This document shows, in pieces, positions 8,903 to 17,240 of a stretch of DNA of 64,000 nt. The stretch comes from Lacrimispora celerecrescens. Lineage in GTDB: Bacteria; Bacillota; Clostridia; Lachnospirales; Lachnospiraceae. The notes beneath the pieces are model-generated. The model did no database searches. It worked only from the letters and a program-made list of their open reading frames with translations, and was not told where the DNA came from. The stretch is taken from positions 93,134-157,133 of the forward strand of contig NZ_JPME01000007.1 of the NCBI RefSeq assembly GCF_000732605.1, written 5' to 3'. A program made the translations under genes and the position numbers. Within the stretch, counting starts at the first letter, position 1. The number at the start of each line of letters is the position of its first letter.

Positions 8903-10042
8903 TTAGCCAAGCAGTGAATCCGCTTCAATCATATTTTTAATGATCGGTACCCCAAATGGACAACGACTTTCACAGCTGCCACAGGCGATACACTCATCGC
9001 CCCTATGGGAAAGGCTTTGATAATGAGAACGTATGGATGGCGGTACTGCTTCTTTATCAAGCCGTGCGATATCTAAATATTTGTTGACAGCGGCAATATC
9101 TATTTCAGATGGACATGGCTGGCAATGTCCGCAGTACACGCAGTTTCCATCAAAAGCACTATGCACTTCGTTATAAATCCATGTGTAATCCTTATCACTG
9201 TCAGATGCCGTAAGATAACTCATGGTGTCATTTACCTCAGCCCGGGTTTTACAGCCTGTCAGAACACTGGTAACAGCCGGCCTCGAGAGAGCATAATGGA
9301 CGCACTGCTGCGAAGTCATCGGCTTGCTGTAAGGTGTATGCTCCGGCGAAAGCAGTTTGCCGCCGCCAAAGGTCTTCATCACAGTAATACCGACTTGTTT
9401 TTGCGTACACAGCTTATATAATTCCGCACGCTTAGGATCAATTCCGTTATAAACCCCTGCCTGGAAGCCATTATCAAGACAATCAAAAATACTTGCTTTC
9501 GATGAAAGCATATCGAATGCAGGATTAATGCTAAACATCATCATTTCCGGCACTCCTGTTTGAATGACCTTCATTGCCGTTTCAGGGTTGTGGGAGCTAA
9601 AACCAATGTGCCGGATGTCCCCTTTTTGTTTTAGACGCTCCACATATGTAACAAAATCTGTCTCGAAAACATTTTTATAGTCCTGCTCTGAGTCAATAAA
9701 AAACATCATGCCAAAATCTATGTAACCGAAGATCCGTAGCAGCTCTTCAAAATACTGCTTAACCACAGGCATATCCCGGCTGATATCGTACTGCATATTT
9801 ACATTCGTGGATCCGATATGCCCCTGTATCATCACCTGATCCCGCTTGTTGCCCAGTGCTTTTGCGATGTTTTCACGCACTTCCGTGCCAGGCATAAAAA
9901 CATCCATGAGATTAACGCCATACTCCAGTGCGGCATCGATCGTCTCCTTTACCTGCTCGTATGACTTGCCGTCAAGGTGTTCGCAGCCAAGGCCAATCAC
10001 GCTTGCTTGCTTTCCGGTTTTCCCGACCTCTCTGTATTCCAT
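8903..10042 (-). CDS. Aldo/keto reductase with C-terminal 2[4Fe-4S] ferredoxin domain
   Basis: 379 residues. Residues 1-270 are an AKR barrel: GLGCEHLDG, then DVFMPGTEVRENIAKAL in place of the usual DTA..Y..SE, and GFSSHNPETA. The usual active-site Tyr is not obvious in DVFMPGTE. The C-terminus has two cysteine clusters (CVYCGHCQPCP and CIACGSCESRCPFGV), so electrons probably pass between ferredoxin-type clusters and an NAD(P)H or carbonyl site. Substrate unknown. The transcript starts at the promoter/operator near 10197-10225, leaving a leader of about 150 bases. Confidence 0.85.
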   Translation of the reverse strand: MEYREVGKTGKQASVIGLGCEHLDGKSYEQVKETIDAALEYGVNLMDVFMPGTEVRENIAKALGNKRDQVMIQGHIGSTNVNMQYDISRDMPVVKQYFEELLRIFGYIDFGMMFFIDSEQDYKNVFETDFVTYVERLKQKGDIRHIGFSSHNPETAMKVIQTGVPEMMMFSINPAFDMLSSKASIFDCLDNGFQAGVYNGIDPKRAELYKLCTQKQVGITVMKTFGGGKLLSPEHTPYSKPMTSQQCVHYALSRPAVTSVLTGCKTRAEVNDTMSYLTASDSDKDYTWIYNEVHSAFDGNCVYCGHCQPCPSEIDIAAVNKYLDIARLDKEAVPPSIRSHYQSLSHRGDECIACGSCESRCPFGVPIIKNMIEADSLLG

Positions 10043-10185
10043 CTTGTTCCCTCCTGAAATTATATATCATTTAATTTTTGCCCTGTGATTCATCTGCCTT
10101 CTCCCATGTCTTAAGCTGCCAATCTCCGGTTTGGACAGCAGCTTTGCAATGGCAGATTCTTCCATTATTTCATCCATTTGCCCTA

Positions 10186-10225
10186 TTATAACTGTTATAA
10201 CAACACTTGTAAACAAAGAAGTCAA
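10186..10225 (-). promoter_or_regulatory. Promoter with overlapping palindromic operator for the aldo/keto reductase
   Basis: On the minus strand TTGACT (10220-10225) and TGTTAT (10197-10202) are 17 bases apart. A perfect palindrome TTATAAC-T-GTTATAA (10186-10200) overlaps the -10 element, where a repressor would block transcription. The regulator is not identified. Confidence 0.5.
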
Positions 10226-10258
10226 GATATGGTCTGGAATTCCAATTCCAAAAAAATA

Positions 10259-10294
10259 CCTCGCAATTAATGAATCGATAATTAATTGCGAGGC
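10259..10294 (-). terminator. Terminator of the GntR/ABC operon
   Basis: CCTCGCAATTAAT pairs perfectly with ATTAATTGCGAGG (13 bp). On the minus strand it is followed by TATTTTTTT, 38 bases after the permease stop codon. The plus side also has a T run, so it may work both ways. Confidence 0.9.
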
Positions 10295-10331
10295 TGCTTT
10301 TTTGATTGATTTATACGTTGTTTTTAGTCTT

Positions 10332-11204
10332 TTATTCCAGATTAAGGCGCTTGGACAGGATACGCTCCGTGCCGAAAAAGAATATTGCAAGCTGAATTGC
10401 GTTGTAAACAACCGAACCGATGAAGGTTAAGTGCATGACCAGGGAAATTCCTTGCGTATCAGGCATCGTATCAATCATACGGAAGAACGATTGAAAGGAC
10501 GGTACGTTTCCCAGAATGATCATTACAAGGCCATTGATAAAGCTAAAAAGCATAGATATTGCAATAAAGGCGATTACAGACATCATCACGCGGTTCTTGC
10601 TGGCTAAATGGCCAAGTGCCATAGAAAAGTACATGTGGTAAAGCTGGACCAGTCCGCTGACGATGATAAGAATAATAAACTCAAACATCAGCAGAGGCCA
10701 GGTCGAAACATGAGCAAGTGCGCTGTTGATGGCATTCCATAACTGGGGATCGGTAATTGCTGTAAAAACCCTGCTAGTACCTGCGGTACCCAGCACCAAT
10801 ATAAAAATAGATGCGAAAGCCACCAGGGAGCTGGCCATTGACATCACAAAAGCCACCACACCCTTTGCTGTGATCAGCTGCCAAGGCTTTACTGGCAGGG
10901 TAAACATCAAATAACCTTCATCGCACAGAAGCCCTTTATAAAACCGCTGAATCACGACGATTAACGTCAGTACACTCATGGCGACCAGAACGCCGAAATA
11001 GGCGATCACAGAGAGCGTCTGGATCAGGCTGAGAAAGCCGCGACCAAAGCTTAAGCCAGACATCAGGCCGTTATAATAACCATTGGCCAGCGAGCCCATG
11101 CCCAAAAATGCATTGAGAATGGATATGGCGATAACCGCCAGGTAAATCGGCACAAGCGTGCGCCCAATGGATTTAAATTCGTATTTGCAAAGTTTGCCAA
11201 ACAT
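10332..11204 (-). CDS. ABC transporter permease (YtrC/ABC-2-like)
   Basis: 290 residues with about six membrane helices (segments near residues 15-40, 60-85, 110-140, 170-195, 205-235, 255-280). The start MFGKLCKYEFKSIGRTLVPIY is typical of ABC-2 type permeases that lie behind a YtrB-like ATPase. It forms an operon with the ATPase (17-base gap) and the GntR repressor. Related Bacillus ytr operons respond to cell-wall antibiotics; a similar role is inferred, not shown. Confidence 0.82.
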   Translation of the reverse strand: MFGKLCKYEFKSIGRTLVPIYLAVIAISILNAFLGMGSLANGYYNGLMSGLSFGRGFLSLIQTLSVIAYFGVLVAMSVLTLIVVIQRFYKGLLCDEGYLMFTLPVKPWQLITAKGVVAFVMSMASSLVAFASIFILVLGTAGTSRVFTAITDPQLWNAINSALAHVSTWPLLMFEFIILIIVSGLVQLYHMYFSMALGHLASKNRVMMSVIAFIAISMLFSFINGLVMIILGNVPSFQSFFRMIDTMPDTQGISLVMHLTFIGSVVYNAIQLAIFFFGTERILSKRLNLE

Positions 11205-11221
11205 CTTATTTCCTCCTTATT

Positions 11222-11929
11222 CTAGCTGCCGTACGCGAAGATTTCGCGGAACAGCTGATCGACTGACTTGCCTTCCTGCTCACGGATGTTATCCACGGTA
11301 TCATGGCGTACAACCTTGCCGTTTTGCAGGAAAATGGCCTCATCCAACACACGCTCGATATCAGATATAAGATGTGTGGACAACATGACTGTGCCATTTT
11401 CGTTATAGTTAGTCAGAATCGTGTTTAAGATAAAGTCACGTGCTGCCGGGTCAACCCCGCCGATCGGTTCGTCAAGCAGATAAAGCTGCGCCTTGCGGCT
11501 CATGATGAGTGCAAGCTGCACCTTTTCTTTGGTGCCCTTAGACATGGTCTTAAGCCGGTCATTTGGCTGAATACCAAGAGCCGAAAACATCTCCATTGCC
11601 TTTGGACGGTCAAAGTCCACATAAAAGTCTGCGAAAAAGTCTGTCAGATCGCAGGCCTTCATCCAGTCGGCAAAGTACATGCGGTCCGGCAGGTAAGAGA
11701 TGACTGACTTGGTTTCCACACCGGGCGCATTGCCGTTTACCTCCAGAGTGCCGGAGGTGGGCTGTAAGAGTCCGCACAGAAGTTTGATAAAGGTAGTCTT
11801 ACCTGAGCCATTTGGGCCCAGAAGACCGACAATGCGGCCGCGGCCGACCGTCAGATCAATATGGTCAAGCGCGGACTTTGATCCATAATTCTTAGTCAGG
11901 CCACGCGCGGTGATGAGTTCCTGATTCAT
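11222..11929 (-). CDS. ABC transporter ATP-binding protein (YtrB-like)
   Basis: 235 residues. Walker A GLLGPNGSGKTTF, signature MSKGTKEKVQLAL (MSKGT replaces LSGGQ, as in other YtrB-type ATPases), Walker B LYLLDEPIGGVD and the switch-loop His in LSTHLISDIE are present. The start overlaps the stop of the GntR gene by 4 bases (ATGA), so the two are translationally coupled. It energises the permease encoded downstream. Confidence 0.93.
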   Translation of the reverse strand: MNQELITARGLTKNYGSKSALDHIDLTVGRGRIVGLLGPNGSGKTTFIKLLCGLLQPTSGTLEVNGNAPGVETKSVISYLPDRMYFADWMKACDLTDFFADFYVDFDRPKAMEMFSALGIQPNDRLKTMSKGTKEKVQLALIMSRKAQLYLLDEPIGGVDPAARDFILNTILTNYNENGTVMLSTHLISDIERVLDEAIFLQNGKVVRHDTVDNIREQEGKSVDQLFREIFAYGS

Positions 11930-12300
11930 ACAAGTTCCTCCTTTTTATCCCACGCAGCAAGCAGCTCGCGGATTTGTTTATCGGTATAACCTAGGGCACG
12001 CATGGACGCAAGAAATTCATCCATTCGCGCAAAGGCAAGCTCCTCCCGCACGCTTTGGATAAGTGACTGGTCCTCAGTAACGATCCGTCCCGCTGTGCGG
12101 CGAGTTTCGACCAGCCCCCTGCTTTCCAGCTCAGCCAGTGCACGCTGCATCGTATTCGGGTTTACACCCGCCTCACTGGCCAGCGCACGCACAGTTGGCA
12201 CAGCTGCACCAGATGCATATACACCGGACACGATGCGCAAAGTGAGCTGATCGACAAGTTGTATCCAGATCGGCCGGTCATCGGTCAGTTTCCAGATCAT
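11926..12300 (-). CDS. GntR family regulator, YtrA subfamily
   Basis: 124 residues, the short YtrA form: a winged-helix DNA-binding domain (IWIQLVDQLTLRIVSGVYASGAAVPTVRALASEAGVNPNTMQRALAELESRGLVETRRTAGRIVTED, described here in segments of the N-terminal 75 residues) and a short helical C-terminus without a large ligand domain. It is the first gene of its operon and probably represses it through the repeats just upstream at 12315-12410. Confidence 0.9.
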   Translation of the reverse strand: MIWKLTDDRPIWIQLVDQLTLRIVSGVYASGAAVPTVRALASEAGVNPNTMQRALAELESRGLVETRRTAGRIVTEDQSLIQSVREELAFARMDEFLASMRALGYTDKQIRELLAAWDKKEELV

Positions 12301-12314
12301 AATACTGCCTCCTT

Positions 12315-12410
12315 TTGTGTTGTTGTATCATTGTGTTGTTGTATCATTGTATTGTAATATTAAGGATTATTGTACCTTTGTACTATTGTATTGTTGTACT
12401 AATTCCTTAA
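12315..12410 (-). promoter_or_regulatory. Tandem repeats, probable GntR/YtrA operators
   Basis: Two exact, adjacent 16-bp copies of TTGTGTTGTTGTATCA occupy 12315-12330 and 12331-12346. Related pieces (TTGTATTGTAATATTAA, TTGTACTATTGTATTGTTGTAC) follow to about 12408. They fill the leader between the predicted transcription start and the gntR start codon. YtrA-type regulators bind such GTAC/ATAC-containing repeats, so autoregulation is likely. Confidence 0.55.
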
Positions 12411-12414
12411 TACA

Positions 12415-12443
12415 AGAATACAATTATTTTGATGATTTGTCAA
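12415..12443 (-). promoter_or_regulatory. Promoter of the GntR/ABC operon
   Basis: Minus-strand TTGACA (12438-12443) and TATTCT (12415-12420) are separated by 17 bases. The start point would fall near 12408, directly before the operator-like repeats. Confidence 0.6.
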
Positions 12444-12530
12444 TAGGTATTTTTAAAATATAGTTTTTCAAACTATTGCCAAAACTTGCTTATCACATAC
12501 TCTCTTCATTCATTTGATATGACAGTCAAC

Positions 12531-12571
12531 AAAAAAAAAGTTTGAGCCCCTAAACATAGAGGGGCTCAAAC
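12531..12571 (-). terminator. Terminator of the polysaccharide deacetylase gene
   Basis: GTTTGAGCCCCT pairs with AGGGGCTCAAAC. On the minus strand the stem is followed by nine T (12531-12539). It lies about 43 bases after the deacetylase stop codon. Confidence 0.92.
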
Positions 12572-12613
12572 ACTTTGCTTTTCTTATTAAAATCTGTAAA
12601 CTTCCTTCAGCCA

Positions 12614-13573
12614 TTACGGATAAAAATGAAAATAAACTCCACCCGGAGAAACTCCTCCCCGAAGTGCCGCCATCTCACTTACCGTAACCAGCTGGTAGCC
12701 AGCTTCTGTTAGCCTGGGAATTATTTCAAGGGCAGCTGCTCCGGTCTGGGAATAGAGCTCATGCATCAGGACGATGTCTCCATCCCGTACCTGGCTCATC
12801 ACCGCATTTACCGTTTTACCGGCATTTCGAGTCTTCCAGTCCCGTGTATCTATACTCCACATAATCACAGGAGCTTGTACATTTGCAAGGACGGTGCCGT
12901 TTCTTGCTCCTCCCGGAGGTCTTACCAGGGAAGGCCTGACACCGCTGGCAGCTTGTACCACATCATTGCAAAGGTTGATCTGGCTTTGGACCTGGGCTGC
13001 GCTTAGCTTGGTCAAATTTTTGTGCTCGTAGGTGTGATTTCCGATTTCATGCCCTTCCGCTACCATGCGCTGCAGTTCCGCTCCATAAGCGGAAACACGG
13101 TTTCCCACCACAAAAAATGTAGCTTTTCCACCGTACTGCGCCAGACAATCCATAATCTGATTTCCCACGGGAGCAAATGGCCCATCATCAAAGGTTAAAG
13201 CCACCATGGGCCTTGAAGGGTCGATCTGACGTCCTTCGGCTGCCTGTTCCTGGCTCTCCTGTGAATCGGACTCCTGCTGCCCTTCTTGTGCAGTCCCGGT
13301 ATTTAAGTCCTGGCCCTCCGCGTTGCTCTGGCTCTCGTCACCGGCTCCATCCTCCGTGTGCTTTCCCGGTTGTTCTGAAATATTACCATTCCCATCTACC
13401 CACCTGGCCACACCTGGTCCCAGGTTTTCATCTATCCAGTCATTCCGTACTTCCGGTGCCGCCTGGCCCGATGCCGTTTCATCCGCCATGGAAGGAAACG
13501 GTGTTGCAGGTACGAACGCTGTCACAAGTGCCACGATCATAAGACCGAAGCCCAATTGTAATAGTTTTTTCAT
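12614..13573 (-). CDS. Secreted polysaccharide deacetylase (NodB domain)
   Basis: 319 residues. A signal peptide (residues 1-30) is followed by a linker rich in Ser, Gln, Glu and Gly (about 60-118), then a NodB fold. Metal- and catalytic motifs are TFDDGPF (motif 1), HEIGNHTYEHKNL (motif 2, HxxxH), RPPGGARN (motif 3), W-S-I-D-T-R-D-W (motif 4) and the late IVLMHELY. It probably deacetylates peptidoglycan or another surface glycan outside the cell. A conserved hairpin leader lies just upstream (13601-13641). Confidence 0.92.
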   Translation of the reverse strand: MKKLLQLGFGLMIVALVTAFVPATPFPSMADETASGQAAPEVRNDWIDENLGPGVARWVDGNGNISEQPGKHTEDGAGDESQSNAEGQDLNTGTAQEGQQESDSQESQEQAAEGRQIDPSRPMVALTFDDGPFAPVGNQIMDCLAQYGGKATFFVVGNRVSAYGAELQRMVAEGHEIGNHTYEHKNLTKLSAAQVQSQINLCNDVVQAASGVRPSLVRPPGGARNGTVLANVQAPVIMWSIDTRDWKTRNAGKTVNAVMSQVRDGDIVLMHELYSQTGAAALEIIPRLTEAGYQLVTVSEMAALRGGVSPGGVYFHFYP

Positions 13574-13600
13574 GTTACATCTCTCCTTTCCCCTTTATTT

Positions 13601-13641
13601 TGTCCGTGCTTTCCGGACATACAGATATACTACCTGTAGGG
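13601..13641 (-). ncRNA. Structured mRNA leader with GAAAGCA-loop hairpin (copy 1)
   Basis: On the minus strand TGTCCG-GAAAGCA-CGGACA forms a 6-bp hairpin about ten bases 5' of the ribosome binding site of the deacetylase gene. It is preceded by CCCTACAGGTAGTATATCTG. The same arrangement, with a compensating base-pair change in the stem, lies before the purine nucleoside phosphorylase gene (31386-31422). Function unknown. Confidence 0.45.
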
Positions 13642-13719
13642 TTTTTTCCTGTTACTAACCTCTACTATACAGGAAATAGGAGAAAATTGGAAGAAAATTC
13701 CCAAACTTAATAAAAAAGT

Positions 13720-14436
13720 CTATCGGTACAGAAGCGCGCGGACCACTGCATCCATGCTTTTTTCCTCTGCTTCGATCGTTAACCTTGGCTCATGAATGTC
13801 CTCCAAATAATGAGCATCGGAATTGCTGATGATCCGGCATCCCTCCAGATAAGGGTTCTTTTTCTTAAGTTCATGAAGCTTTGTAAGGTCCTTTACCTCC
13901 GCCGTCGCAAACTGACTGTCTGGAGGAATAAAGCCTAAGTTTGAGAGAAGGCTGTTGGCAGACTTGTCGATATGGGCCGGAAACATGGCGCCTCCATAGG
14001 ACCGGACTAAGTCCCATAACTGGTCAAAAGAAATTTCCACGCTGTTAATAAGAAGATTAGGCACGGTTCCGCAGAGGACATCTTCCTTATTATATATCTG
14101 CTGCTTTCCAAATATTTCCTCCTTATTTGGAAATGCCATCAACCGATCATACACATATTCATCAAACGCCATAGCCTTATCAAGGTCAGAAAACAGGCAT
14201 ACCGCATGCACTTCCTCCGATGTACAGACTTCCATACCCGGCAAGGCAACAATCCCATATTCCTTTGCAAAATGTAACACAGCCGGACAATTTTTACAGG
14301 AATTGTGATCCGTTACCGCAATCACGTCAAGCCCTTTTAAGGCAGCCATCCCAACAATATTTGCCGGAGTCATATCATCATCCCCGCACGGTGATAAGCA
14401 GGAATGGATGTGAAGATCATAGGTTAAGTTCATCAT
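13720..14436 (-). CDS. PHP-domain phosphoesterase
   Basis: 238 residues. Metal-binding motifs of the PHP family are visible: DLHIHSCLSPCGDDDM (HxH), VTDHNSCKN, PGMEVCT and late SDAHYLED with PRLTIEA. These proteins hydrolyse phosphate esters or nucleotides; the substrate is unknown. It is the last gene of the leftward hydrogenase-associated operon, overlapping the DRTGG gene by 20 bases. I include it as a conserved partner of that cluster, from recollection of similar loci. Confidence 0.85.
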   Translation of the reverse strand: MMNLTYDLHIHSCLSPCGDDDMTPANIVGMAALKGLDVIAVTDHNSCKNCPAVLHFAKEYGIVALPGMEVCTSEEVHAVCLFSDLDKAMAFDEYVYDRLMAFPNKEEIFGKQQIYNKEDVLCGTVPNLLINSVEISFDQLWDLVRSYGGAMFPAHIDKSANSLLSNLGFIPPDSQFATAEVKDLTKLHELKKKNPYLEGCRIISNSDAHYLEDIHEPRLTIEAEEKSMDAVVRALLYR

Positions 14437-14767
14437 GGGGAAGCCTTTGATAGATCAACAGGGCAGCCTCAAAGATGGGCAGCTCTGTTTTTAAAACCGT
14501 GATCTCCTGGTCCGCCGCCTTTTTCACAGCCGCTTCGTCAAGAGCAGTTCCTTCTGCCATGACCACACAGGCAGCATCGGCAAGTGAAGCTACCGCAAGG
14601 GTATTTACATTTCCCATCACCGTTACCCATGCGCACCCCTCTGCTGCTCTTCCCATAGCAATGCTTAATAAATCACAGCAAAACGGCTTTTTGATCTCAC
14701 GGTCAAGTGCTTCGCCTATATTTATTACTTCAAATAAATTACTGTCAATCAGTTCCTTTACTGTCAT
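14417..14767 (-). CDS. DRTGG-domain protein (first copy)
   Basis: 116 residues, alpha/beta with VKELIDSNLFEVINIGE, then AEGCAWVTVMGNVNTLAVASLADAACVV described by its segments, and a C-terminal VLKTELPIFEAALLIY. DRTGG domains occur beside CBS domains and phosphotransacetylase and probably bind a small ligand. The ATG at 14767 follows GGGAGGAAGCGCA and overlaps the 3' end of the hydrogenase-like gene by 23 bases. A second DRTGG protein heads the same operon. Confidence 0.75.
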   Translation of the reverse strand: MTVKELIDSNLFEVINIGEALDREIKKPFCCDLLSIAMGRAAEGCAWVTVMGNVNTLAVASLADAACVVMAEGTALDEAAVKKAADQEITVLKTELPIFEAALLIYQRLPHDELNL

Positions 14768-16157
14768 TGCGCTTCCTCCCTTCTTTTCTGTCAAGCTGAG
14801 TCATTTCATCAGAAATTCTCTCGATATATTTTGTCATGACCTTAAATTTTTCATAGCTGTCTCTGTCGCCTTCCACGATATCAGAGGCCAGCCTGGAAAC
14901 TTCCTCCGCCAGCTTATGCACATTGTCCCTGAGGAAATAAACACAGTCCGATTCCACCGCTTCTCCCCGCACAATGTCCTCGGCCAGGGCTTTGCAGGTA
15001 GGTGCACCGCAGGAACCGCAATCTAAGCCAGGAAGTTTCTTTAAAAGCCGTTCCACCTGATTAAGCCTTGCAAAGCTTTCCATCATGGTTTCACCTAAAT
15101 TAAATACCGGCTCATAGTGAACCTCCTTGGTCCACTTTACCAGTTCCTCAGCCCCTGCCTGCATATGGCTCCTTGCCACAGGCATGTACTTTCGAAGCCG
15201 TTTCAGCTTTACCTCCGCGACATATGGGTTTTCTACCGTGAGCACACCGCCTACGCAGCCTCCGTTGCAGGCGCTTAGCTCCACAAATTTTAAGTTCGTG
15301 AATTTCTGGTCCTCCATATCCTCCAGGACCCTTATGACATTTTCAATGCCATCTGCTGCCAGGTAATCCTCGGTAAACAGGCCGCTTGCTTCTCCTCCGC
15401 TGCGCCCCCAGCTGACTCCGATTTTGCCCGAAGTCCCAATTTCCGGCGGGTCATCTCCAACCGCCTTCATACAGGTTAAAAGCCGGGGATATAAATCCTT
15501 TATGGCAAGCACCTTATTCACTTCACTATGTTCCGTGCCCAGTGGAGATTTCACATAGGTCACCTTGGACGGACAGGGGGAAATGAAAATGATCCCGATC
15601 TTATCCCTATCAAGTCCGGTTTTTTCCATTGCTTTTTGGGCTGCAAGGATGGCTGCTACCTCCACCGGAGGATTTAATGGCAGGAGGTTTGGGATCAGGT
15701 TTGGGAACTTGACCCTTATGAGCCGTACCACGGAAGGGCAGGCGGTGCTGATGGCCGGAAGTTTATCCGGATTTTCGCTTAAATATTCCCTGGTAGCCTC
15801 GCTTACCAGTTCCGCCGCCGCGCTTACTTCAAATACATCATCAAACCCCATCATAAGAAGAGCATTTAAGACAATATTCACATCATCCAGATTGTTAAAC
15901 TGGCTGTATAGGGATGGCGGCGGCAATGCTACCGTATATTCATACTGTTTTAAAGCCTCCAGCTTGTCATATGTGGCATGTTTTGCATGGTGAGGGCATA
16001 CCCGGATGCACTCCCCGCAGTCAATGCAGAATTTACTGTTGATCTGTGCCTTACCGTTTCTCACCCTGATGGCCTGAGTAGGGCACCGTTTGATGCAATT
16101 GATACACCCCATGCAAAGCTCTTCATCAAGCCTTACCGAATGATAAAATTTATCCAC
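14745..16157 (-). CDS. [FeFe]-hydrogenase-like Fe-S protein, probably non-catalytic or sensory
   Basis: 470 residues. N-terminal 2[4Fe-4S] ferredoxin domain (CMGCINCIKRCP, CIDCGECIRVCP). A hydrogenase large-subunit-like domain follows, with altered signature motifs: STACPSVV instead of TSCCPxW, SPCPSKVTY, and LSACNGGCVGG. A late cluster motif LDCGSCGAPTC is present near residue 375, then a helical C-terminus. The Ala in place of the proton-relay Cys suggests weak catalysis and a sensing or electron-transfer role (inference). It sits between an RsbW-like ATPase and DRTGG/PHP genes. Confidence 0.82.
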   Translation of the reverse strand: MDKFYHSVRLDEELCMGCINCIKRCPTQAIRVRNGKAQINSKFCIDCGECIRVCPHHAKHATYDKLEALKQYEYTVALPPPSLYSQFNNLDDVNIVLNALLMMGFDDVFEVSAAAELVSEATREYLSENPDKLPAISTACPSVVRLIRVKFPNLIPNLLPLNPPVEVAAILAAQKAMEKTGLDRDKIGIIFISPCPSKVTYVKSPLGTEHSEVNKVLAIKDLYPRLLTCMKAVGDDPPEIGTSGKIGVSWGRSGGEASGLFTEDYLAADGIENVIRVLEDMEDQKFTNLKFVELSACNGGCVGGVLTVENPYVAEVKLKRLRKYMPVARSHMQAGAEELVKWTKEVHYEPVFNLGETMMESFARLNQVERLLKKLPGLDCGSCGAPTCKALAEDIVRGEAVESDCVYFLRDNVHKLAEEVSRLASDIVEGDRDSYEKFKVMTKYIERISDEMTQLDRKEGRKRNDSKGTD

Positions 16158-16235
16158 CTTTTTACCTCATTTCCATGTAAACCCGTATTCCACTTACCTA
16201 TGCCTTAGCACCATTTGTTTAGAAGAAGAAGCATC

Positions 16236-16661
16236 TTATATATTCACCATCATACGAATGGTCGTTCCTTTTCCTATTACTGTATCGATCTCCATCTCGT
16301 CCGAATATTTTTTCATATTCGGAAGCCCCATTCCAGCTCCAAAGCCCAGGGAACGCACTGCATCCGGCGCAGTAGAATATCCTGCCTGCATAGCCAGACC
16401 GACATCTGGTATTCCTGGGCCCACATCAGCCAGGATCATCTCGATCCGGTCCGTAGTTATGTTAACGGTTATCTTTCCCCCTTGCGCGTGGATCACCATG
16501 TTGATCTCCCCTTCATACATGGCAATGGCCACCTTGCGCACCGCTTCCGGGGTGACCCCCATCTTTTTCAGCTTGCTTTTCACATCACTGCTGGCTTCTC
16601 CTGCTCTTGTAAAATCATCAGGTGAAATCCTGTAGTGAAACGTTATCATATCCGTCATCAA
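16236..16661 (-). CDS. RsbW-like ATP-binding protein (anti-sigma/partner-switch kinase type)
   Basis: 141 residues of GHKL ATPase fold: N box AIAMYEGEINMVIHA, G1 box ADVGPGIPDVGLAM, G2 box SLGFGAGMGLPNMKKYSD and GKGTTIRM. Homologues act as Ser kinases binding anti-anti-sigma factors or as ATP-binding modules. The start overlaps the DRTGG stop by 4 bases (ATGA). A SpoIIE-type phosphatase is encoded in the sensory operon about 9 kb away, so the two could oppose one another; no anti-anti-sigma protein is seen in the window. Confidence 0.82.
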   Translation of the reverse strand: MMTDMITFHYRISPDDFTRAGEASSDVKSKLKKMGVTPEAVRKVAIAMYEGEINMVIHAQGGKITVNITTDRIEMILADVGPGIPDVGLAMQAGYSTAPDAVRSLGFGAGMGLPNMKKYSDEMEIDTVIGKGTTIRMMVNI

Positions 16662-17002
16662 ATCGCACCTCCGTGAAGTCCTGCCTCATAAAGCAGGCCG
16701 CAGGCCGAGAACATACGATGTCCGGTGGACAGGATAATGATTCCTCGCTCCTCCGCCATCAAAAGCATGGACTCATCCGGCTTCTTGCCTCTGACAAATA
16801 CGATACAGACAATGTCAAGCATCTCTGCTGTACGGATCACCTGAGGATTGCAAAGTCCCGTAAGAAGGACCGAATGATCTTTGGAAAATGCCAGCACATC
16901 ACTCATCATATCAGATCCGCAGGCACTCCTTACCTCCTCATCCAGATGATTCTCTCCTGCCAGCACCTTGGCCCCCAGTTTATCTCTTACATCCCTTACT
17001 GT
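16658..17002 (-). CDS. DRTGG-domain protein (second copy)
   Basis: 114 residues, starting MTVRDVRDKLGAKVLAGENHL, with SACGSDMMSDVLAF, VLLTGLCNPQVIRTAEML and GIIILSTGHRMFSACGLLYEAGL. The ATG at 17002 follows AAAGGGGAGCG; an upstream in-frame ATG at 17050 lacks a ribosome binding site. First gene of the leftward operon (DRTGG, ATPase, hydrogenase-like, DRTGG, PHP), transcribed away from hydC. Confidence 0.8.
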   Translation of the reverse strand, partial: TVRDVRDKLGAKVLAGENHLDEEVRSACGSDMMSDVLAFSKDHSVLLTGLCNPQVIRTAEMLDIVCIVFVRGKKPDESMLLMAEERGIIILSTGHRMFSACGLLYEAGLHGGAI

Positions 17003-17240
17003 CATATTGACGCTCCCCTTTCCTCTTCTTACCATGCCTTTTGGGTCCATTGATTCGCACTATTCAAACAATTCATATCATTATTGACCATTATAACATA
17101 AATTGGTCGCCAGGTATAGAAAGATTCCACGGAAGGATTGTTATTTTTTTATCGAATGTTGCCGAAACTATAGATTTTTCATTCATAACATGATAAAATA
17201 TCAGTTACATTGCATAAGCAACATATAAGGAGGTTATAAA

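Noticed and set aside
10067..10177. 36-codon open frame in the leader of the aldo/keto reductase gene (starts MDEIMEESAIAKLLSK)
   Set aside because: It begins almost at the predicted transcription start, without a ribosome binding site, and I recognise no family; kept only as a possible leader peptide.
12301..12420. CRISPR-like repeats before the GntR gene
   Set aside because: Repeats are 16 bp and directly adjacent without spacers; no cas genes. They fit operators.
17100..17240. Rex-type redox operator before hydC
   Set aside because: Only a half-like TTGTTA is present near 17140; the second half is missing.
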